NCBI GenBank assembly: GCA_030598165.1
Contig: JAUVQL010000014.1
Span: forward strand, 1 to 9,966
Direction of reading: 5' to 3'
From: Acidobacteriota bacterium
Lineage (GTDB): Bacteria > Acidobacteriota > Vicinamibacteria > Marinacidobacterales > SMYC01
DNA: 9,966 bases
Part shown: one piece after another, positions 5,726 through 9,966 of the stretch
Layout of the letters: each line of letters opens with the position of its first letter
Numbering within the stretch: the first letter of the stretch is position 1
Translations under genes and position numbers: made by a program
Notes under the pieces: generated by a model
What the model saw: the letters and a program-made list of their open reading frames with translations, nothing else
What the model was told of the DNA's origin: nothing
Databases searched by the model: none

Positions 5726-6982
5726 ATGATTCGAAAAGAGATTTGGGGAAACGGACTGACGGTGCTCACAGAGACCATGTCCGACGTTCGTTCCGTGGCC
5801 GTGGGCATATGGCTCAAAAGAGGTAGCCGACACGAAGAGCCGCACGACAGCGGCATTTCCCACTTCATAGAGCACATGGTGTTCAAGGGCACGGGTCGGA
5901 GGAGCCAAGTCCAGATAGCTCAGGAATTGGACGCCATTGGTGGCCAATCCGATGCCTTCACCACAAAGGAATATGCCAGCTTCCACGCCAAGGTTTTGGA
6001 CGAACATCTTCCCGTAGTGATGGACTTGTTGTCCGACATCATCCTCAACCCGAGCTTCGACCCGGAAGAGCTCGAGCGAGAACGCAAGGTCATTCTCGAA
6101 GAGATCAAGATGGTCGAGGACACCTACGACGATCTAGCTCACGAGATGTTCACGGAGTCCTTCTGGCCTGATCATCCACTAGGCCGATCCATTCTTGGAA
6201 CCCGCGAAAGCGTTGGTCGATTCGACCGTCAGGACTTGCTCCGATTCTTCCGAGAAGCCTATACACCGCAAAACCTAGTGATCTCCGCCGCGGGCCACCT
6301 GGAGCATGGCCACTTCGTCGAGCTCGTCCACCGGCATTTCGATGCTCTCGAGCTACAGCCGAGTCCCTTCGACGAGTCACCGCCGCGGGTCCAAACCGCC
6401 ATTCGCTGCAAGGAAAAGGATATCGAGCAAGTGCACTTGGTCATGGGAACGATCGCCCCACATCAGAGCCATGAAGATCGTTACGCCGGCTATGTTTTGA
6501 ACACACTCCTCGGTGGCACGATGAGCTCGAGGCTCTTCCAAGTCATCCGTGAGGAGCGCGGGCTTGCCTACAGCGTCTTCTCCGGGATTACCAGCTACCG
6601 GGATGCCGGCAACCTGACGATCTATGCAGGAACGAGCCCGGAGAATGTGACTCAAGTGATCGATCTGGTTATGGCCGAGCTCAGGAGAATCAAGAAAGAC
6701 CCCGTCACGAACCAGGAGCTACGTCGAACCAAGGACCACCTCAAAGGCAGTATCTTGCTTGGGTTGGAGGGTACCGGTTCACGCATGTCCCAACTGGCCC
6801 GGCACGAGATGGTCTTCGGCCGGCACATCCCACTCGATGAAATCCTCAACCGATTAGAGGGTGTCACTCAAGACGCGGTACTACACTTGGCGACGGAATT
6901 GATCGAGGGAAGGAATCTCGCTTTCACAGCGGTGGGGAAACTATCTCAACTCGGGAAGTTAGAAGAAACACTGGTGGCATGA
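5726..6982 (+). CDS. M16-family (pitrilysin-like) zinc peptidase
   Basis: Zinc metallopeptidase of the M16 family, related to mitochondrial processing peptidase and B. subtilis YmxG/MlpA. The product is 418 residues from the chosen start. The inverted zinc motif HFIEH (46-50) is intact, and the third ligand Glu126 (in LEEIKM) falls 76 residues after His50, the spacing usual for the family. GGQSDAFTTKEYASF (72-86) supports the active N-terminal domain. The second, inactive domain carries the conserved LLGGTMSSRLFQVIREERGLAYSV (261-284). No signal peptide is seen, so a cytoplasmic location is likely. I prefer the ATG at 5726 because GGAG lies 12 nt upstream and homologues begin with a similar NGL strand. 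The alternative ATG at 5696 would add 10 residues on a very short leader. It is first in the run leading to purBSQ. The physiological substrate is unknown. Confidence 0.92.
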   Translation: MIRKEIWGNGLTVLTETMSDVRSVAVGIWLKRGSRHEEPHDSGISHFIEHMVFKGTGRRSQVQIAQELDAIGGQSDAFTTKEYASFHAKVLDEHLPVVMDLLSDIILNPSFDPEELERERKVILEEIKMVEDTYDDLAHEMFTESFWPDHPLGRSILGTRESVGRFDRQDLLRFFREAYTPQNLVISAAGHLEHGHFVELVHRHFDALELQPSPFDESPPRVQTAIRCKEKDIEQVHLVMGTIAPHQSHEDRYAGYVLNTLLGGTMSSRLFQVIREERGLAYSVFSGITSYRDAGNLTIYAGTSPENVTQVIDLVMAELRRIKKDPVTNQELRRTKDHLKGSILLGLEGTGSRMSQLARHEMVFGRHIPLDEILNRLEGVTQDAVLHLATELIEGRNLAFTAVGKLSQLGKLEETLVA

Positions 6983-7021
6983 GAGAGCAACTTTGTCGTC
7001 ACCAGAGAGGCCTTTTCGGTG

Positions 7022-7027
7022 CATAAT
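7022..7027 (+). promoter_or_regulatory. Candidate -10 element ahead of the short ORF at 7037
   Basis: CATAAT matches 5 of 6 of the -10 consensus and ends 9 nt before the ATG at 7037, the same geometry as upstream of pta. No convincing -35 is present, so this internal promoter is tentative. Confidence 0.25.
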
Positions 7028-7036
7028 AGCCGTGCC

Positions 7037-7135
7037 ATGGTTCCTGAAACCATCACCGCTTATGGCGAAAACCGACCCTTGGCCCCCATCAAGAGCCGAC
7101 TCACGCAGGGGGGAGGTTCGTCATCGGTCTCCTGA
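7037..7135 (+). CDS. Possible 32-residue leader ORF upstream of the WalJ-type gene
   Basis: An ATG ORF of 32 codons (product MVPETITAYGENRPLAP, continuing to GGGSSSVS) fills the 152-bp space between the M16 peptidase stop and the conserved start of the WalJ-type protein. It matches no family I know. Two points suggest it may be translated. Its ATG lies 9 nt after a -10-like CATAAT, allowing a leaderless transcript. Its TGA (7133-7135) shares a base with the ATT at which the WalJ-type conserved region begins, as purS TGA and purQ ATG do further down. It could also be chance, or be one half of a gene broken by a single-base error. Confidence 0.3.
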   Translation: MVPETITAYGENRPLAPIKSRLTQGGGSSSVS

Positions 7136-7953
7136 TTTCAGTACTGGGTAGTGGAAGCAGCGGCAACGTCACCTTTGTCTCCGACGGTACGGAGAACGTC
7201 CTCGTCGATGCCGGTCTCACCTGTAGAGAGCTCGAGCGGCGCTTGGCCTCCATCGGCGTTTTACCGAGCTCCATCAATGCAATCCTTTTGACGCACGAAC
7301 ATCATGATCACGTGAAGGGAGCGCCTCTGTTCGCTCGCAAGCATCGCGTACCCATCTACTCGACTGAGGGCACATTTCGAGCTCTGCGCAAGAATCTCAA
7401 CGGCAAAGTCGACTGGCTGCGACTCAAGGCGAACCAAAGCCTAAAACTTCGTCGACTCGTCGTGGAAGTCTTCTCCACGCCCCACGATGCACGAGAGCCC
7501 GTTGCCTTTAAGTTTTGTCGCGGTAAAATCGTCTTCTTTCACGTTACGGACATCGGGCACGTCTCGAGCTCGGTCGCGGAGGGTCTCGAGGGCAGCCAGG
7601 TAGTTCTGATCGAATCGAATCACGACGTGGATATGCTGAGACGAGGACCTTACCCGGAGTCATTGAAGCAACGAGTGGGCAGTCGCTACGGGCACCTATC
7701 TAACGAGGCATTGGCTCGTTATTTCGAAAACCAGCTCCCCGACTCGGTCCACCAGGTCATCCTGGCGCATCTTTCTCGAACCAACAACCACGAAAGCTTG
7801 GCGCTCGAATCCGCGCGAACGGCGCTCAAGCGACGGGGCGGCCAAGCGCCCACGATTCACGTCAGCCAACAAGATCGACCGACTCGACTCTTGCGCCTAA
7901 CGGAACGTCGACCGGCTACGATGTCTGAAGCCCAGGGAGTTCTCGCCTTTTAG
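7135..7953 (+). CDS. walJ: WalJ/YycJ-type metallo-beta-lactamase-fold protein, start codon unclear
   Basis: Metallo-beta-lactamase-fold hydrolase of the YycJ/WalJ group, a putative DNA-processing exonuclease-like family. From 7135 the product has 272 residues, close to family length. It opens with ISVLGSGSSGN (1-11) and continues with VLVDAGLTCRELERRL (22-37), the metal-binding LTHEHHDH (His54, His56, Asp58, His59), HVTDIGHVS, IESNHDVDML, GHLSN and the C-terminal LAHLSRTNNHE, all typical. The frame is open from 7048, but it has no ATG, GTG or TTG before a TTG at 7243, which would delete the first two motifs. Candidates are ATC at 7123 (6 nt after GGAGG at 7112-7116), CTG at 7132 and ATT at 7135. 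A frameshift from the short ORF upstream, or a sequence error, is equally possible. Family assignment is firm; the exact start is not. Confidence 0.85.
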   Translation: MSVLGSGSSGNVTFVSDGTENVLVDAGLTCRELERRLASIGVLPSSINAILLTHEHHDHVKGAPLFARKHRVPIYSTEGTFRALRKNLNGKVDWLRLKANQSLKLRRLVVEVFSTPHDAREPVAFKFCRGKIVFFHVTDIGHVSSSVAEGLEGSQVVLIESNHDVDMLRRGPYPESLKQRVGSRYGHLSNEALARYFENQLPDSVHQVILAHLSRTNNHESLALESARTALKRRGGQAPTIHVSQQDRPTRLLRLTERRPATMSEAQGVLAF

Positions 7954-7965
7954 AAAAGAAACAAG

Positions 7966-9264
7966 ATGCTGACAGATCGATACATGCGACCTGAAATGGG
8001 ACGCATCTGGAGCGAGCAACGAAAATTCGAGACCTGGTTGGAAGTCGAGCTGGCCGCGGCTGATGTCATGGCGGAAGAGGGTATCGTTCCCGTAGAAGCC
8101 GCTCGAGCTCTCCGCGAAAAGTCGACCTTCTCCATCGACCGTATCGATGAGATCGAGAAGCAGGTCAAACACGACGTCATTGCTTTCACCCAAGCCGTTG
8201 CAGAAAACGTGGGAGAATCCGCTCGTTTCCTCCACTTTGGACTCACCAGCTATGACGTCGTCGACACGGCGCTCGGTTTGAGACTAAGAGAGTCCGCAGA
8301 CCTCATTCTCTTCGACATCGACACCTTCCTGGCGATCCTCGAGTCACGTGCCCAAGAGCACAAGACCACCGTCATGGTAGGCCGAACCCACGGTGTGCAC
8401 GCCGAGCCCATGACGTTTGGACTGAAACTTGCGCTGTGGTACGCGGAGATGAAGAGAAATCGCGAGCGTGTGGCTCACGCGCGCGCGCAGGTTGCGGTGG
8501 GAAAGCTCTCCGGTGCCGTTGGAACGTTCGGCAACCTTCCGCCCCTCATCGAAGAAAAGGTTTGTGAAAAACTCGGCCTCCAACCTGCGCCCATCTCGAC
8601 TCAGGTACTGGGACGAGACCGTCACGCGGAGATGCTCTCCGCCCTGGCAATCGTAGCGAGCTCACTCGACAAAATCGCCGTCGAGATCCGGAGCCTGCAA
8701 CGCACGGAGATTCGTGAAGTAGAGGAGTTCTTTTCCAAGAAGCAGAAGGGCTCTTCTGCCATGCCTCACAAGCGAAATCCCGTGGCAAGTGAACAAATAT
8801 CGGGATTGGCCCGTGTCATCCGGAGCAACCTCCAAGCAGCACTCGAGAACATACCCTTGTGGAATGAGCGCGACATATCTCACTCATCCGTGGAAAGGAT
8901 GATCCTTCCTTCGAGTTTTATACTGACCGACCACATTCTCCGCCGCACGACCGAGGTCGTGCGGGAATTGCTCGTCTACCCGGCTCGCATGCGAGAAGTG
9001 CTGGACTCTATGAAAGGCCTTGTCTTCAGCGGTCAAATCTTGCTGGAACTGGCCAAGAAGGGTCTCTCTCGGGAGAAGGCCTACAGTATCGTTCAAAAAA
9101 ACGCCATGGCGGTTTGGGAAGGCAAGGGAGATTTCAAATCACTCTTGTCAGCCGATCCCGAGATCAAGGAATGGCTCTCCGTCGACGAGTTGGAGGCAAC
9201 ATTTGATCTCGACCGTCAACTCAAGCATGTGGACACTATTTACGAGAGGGTCTTCAAAAAGTGA
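7966..9264 (+). CDS. purB: Adenylosuccinate lyase
   Basis: Catalyses two fumarate-releasing steps: SAICAR to AICAR in de novo purine synthesis, and adenylosuccinate to AMP. The product is 432 residues, matching the B. subtilis/Thermotoga-type enzyme rather than the slightly longer E. coli form. The fumarase/ASL superfamily regions are all present: KHDVIAF (68-74), TSYDVVDTA (94-102), GRTHGVHAEPMTFG (139-152, with the conserved His142) and the mobile signature loop KGSSAMPHKRNP (261-272, with the catalytic serine). The C-terminal domain is complete. The ATG follows the WalJ-type stop after 12 nt with only a weak purine-rich ribosome site, and the gene overlaps purS by 4 bp (GTGA), so it belongs to a tight operon. 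Confidence 0.97.
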   Translation: MLTDRYMRPEMGRIWSEQRKFETWLEVELAAADVMAEEGIVPVEAARALREKSTFSIDRIDEIEKQVKHDVIAFTQAVAENVGESARFLHFGLTSYDVVDTALGLRLRESADLILFDIDTFLAILESRAQEHKTTVMVGRTHGVHAEPMTFGLKLALWYAEMKRNRERVAHARAQVAVGKLSGAVGTFGNLPPLIEEKVCEKLGLQPAPISTQVLGRDRHAEMLSALAIVASSLDKIAVEIRSLQRTEIREVEEFFSKKQKGSSAMPHKRNPVASEQISGLARVIRSNLQAALENIPLWNERDISHSSVERMILPSSFILTDHILRRTTEVVRELLVYPARMREVLDSMKGLVFSGQILLELAKKGLSREKAYSIVQKNAMAVWEGKGDFKSLLSADPEIKEWLSVDELEATFDLDRQLKHVDTIYERVFKK

Positions 9265-9503
9265 AAGCGAATGTCATCGTTCGACTAAAGTCACAAGTTC
9301 TCGACCCCCAAGGTGAGACCATCAGGGCCGCCCTCGACACCTTGGGATACAAAAACGTCAATGAGGTCCGTCAAGGGAAACACTTCGAGCTCTCGCTCGA
9401 GGTGGAGTCCCGCGAAGAAGCGGTAGCACAAGCGAAGGAAATCGCCGAGCGGGTGCTCTCGAATCCGGTGCTGGAGACGTTCGTCGTCGAGGTGGCTGAC
9501 TGA
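9261..9503 (+). CDS. purS: Phosphoribosylformylglycinamidine synthase subunit PurS
   Basis: Small structural subunit of the three-part FGAM synthase (PurS, PurQ, small PurL), bridging glutaminase and synthetase and helping ammonia transfer. The 80-residue product has the family's typical length and pattern: ANVIVRLKSQVLDPQGETI (3-21), ALDTLGYKNVNEVRQGKHFEL (24-44) and the C-terminal ERVLSNPVLETFVVEV (63-78). It starts at a GTG embedded in the purB stop (GTGA, 4-bp overlap) and ends in TGATG shared with purQ, indicating translational coupling through all three genes. Its presence means the organism uses the split synthase rather than the single large PurL of E. coli. Confidence 0.96.
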   Translation: MKANVIVRLKSQVLDPQGETIRAALDTLGYKNVNEVRQGKHFELSLEVESREEAVAQAKEIAERVLSNPVLETFVVEVAD

Positions 9504-9966
9504 TGCCACGGTTCGCCGTCGTCGTGTTTCCCGGTTCCAATTGCGAGGAAGATGTCCGCTACGCCCTAGCCGATGTGCTCGACCAGGAAGCGGAGCTCGT
9601 TTGGCACAAGGAGACTTCGCTCGATGGGTTCGACGCCATCATCCTTCCCGGCGGATTCGCCCATGGCGACTATTTGAGACCCGGCGCTCTTGCGCGTTTT
9701 TCCCCTGTCATGAAGCCGGTCGTGGAAGCCGCCGAAAGCGGCAAACCGGTCATCGGCATCTGCAACGGCTTCCAAATTCTACAGGAAGCGAAGCTTTTAC
9801 CCGGTGCGATGTTACTCAATCGGAGCCTTCATTACGTCTGCCGATACGTGAACTTGCGAGTCGAGAAGGCGGACTCGCCGGTCACCTTTGCCTGCCGGGA
9901 AGGTGAGCTGCTACGTGTACCGATCGGGCATGCCGAGGGTAACTACTTCGCCGACGGCGACACTCT
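9503..9966 (+). CDS. purQ: Phosphoribosylformylglycinamidine synthase subunit PurQ, C-terminus beyond right edge
   Basis: Class I glutamine amidotransferase subunit of FGAM synthase. It hydrolyses glutamine and passes ammonia to PurL. About 154 residues are in the window, roughly two thirds of a normal PurQ. Visible features: VVVFPGSNCEEDV (6-18), ILPGGFAHGDYLRPGALARF (47-66), the nucleophile elbow GICNGFQIL with Cys87 (85-93), NRSLHYVCRYVNL (106-118) and the PurQ-specific IGHAEGNYF (141-149). The rest of the catalytic triad (His and Glu near the C-terminus) would fall beyond the window. Its ATG overlaps the purS TGA by one base. purL would be expected next, but that is inferred, not seen. 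Confidence 0.96.
   Translation, partial: MPRFAVVVFPGSNCEEDVRYALADVLDQEAELVWHKETSLDGFDAIILPGGFAHGDYLRPGALARFSPVMKPVVEAAESGKPVIGICNGFQILQEAKLLPGAMLLNRSLHYVCRYVNLRVEKADSPVTFACREGELLRVPIGHAEGNYFADGDT

Noticed and set aside
5939..5985. Asp in place of the commoner Asn in the M16 GGxxNAFT motif
   Set aside because: The zinc ligands are complete, and this position varies among bacterial M16 peptidases. It is not evidence of inactivity.
7897..8235. 112-codon minus-strand ORF over the WalJ-type/purB junction
   Set aside because: It is the complement of two strongly supported genes and resembles no family.
1..9966. Mobile elements, CRISPR arrays, tRNA/rRNA genes or defence systems
   Set aside because: No repeat arrays, transposase or nuclease motifs, terminal repeats or RNA gene signatures were seen. 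All gene content is housekeeping.

Overview
The window looks like a housekeeping stretch of a bacterial chromosome. By eye it is moderately GC-rich, gene-dense and free of mobile-element, CRISPR, tRNA or rRNA signals. Likely source: a Gram-negative-type bacterium outside the best-studied groups. Acidobacteriota or a similar lineage would fit the gene content (ribosomal protein S21, separate small PurS and PurQ, SpoIIAA-like STAS protein, UbiA-family phosphoribosyltransferase), but I cannot prove the phylum from this sequence and hold that assignment loosely.

Layout. (1) 1-909, minus strand: a UbiA-family decaprenyl-phosphate phosphoribosyltransferase, cut by the left edge, preceded by a STAS-domain anti-sigma-factor antagonist. 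(2) 1081-2064, plus strand: phosphate acetyltransferase (pta), divergent from the STAS gene and apparently leaderless. (3) 2091-2294, minus strand: rpsU, convergent with pta, with a long leader and a near-consensus sigma-70 promoter. (4) 2703-4526, plus strand: a purD-purE operon behind its own strong promoter; the 408-bp gap 2295-2702 holds the divergent rpsU and purD promoters and several hairpins. (5) 4485-5567, minus strand: rlmN, overlapping the 3' end of purE tail to tail by 42 bp. (6) 5726-9966, plus strand: an apparent operon of an M16 peptidase, a short leader-like ORF, a WalJ/YycJ-type metallo-beta-lactamase-fold protein, purB, purS and purQ (cut by the right edge). The last three overlap by 4 bp and 1 bp.

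Function. Five genes serve de novo purine synthesis: purD (glycinamide ribonucleotide), purS and purQ (FGAM synthase subunits), purE (carboxylation step) and purB (two lyase steps). purL presumably lies just beyond the right edge, and no purK is seen. The others are core-metabolism or maintenance genes: acetyl-CoA/acetyl-phosphate exchange, 30S subunit, 23S rRNA/tRNA methylation, proteolysis.

I found no new biological system. The most notable signal is that the WalJ-type gene has no ATG, GTG or TTG codon in frame ahead of its conserved N-terminus. Instead it sits behind a 32-codon ORF whose TGA overlaps an ATT codon. Also worth checking are the apparently leaderless pta, the hairpin shared between the 5' end of the rpsU transcript and a possible plus-strand terminator, and a 12-codon ORF overlapping the rlmN start.
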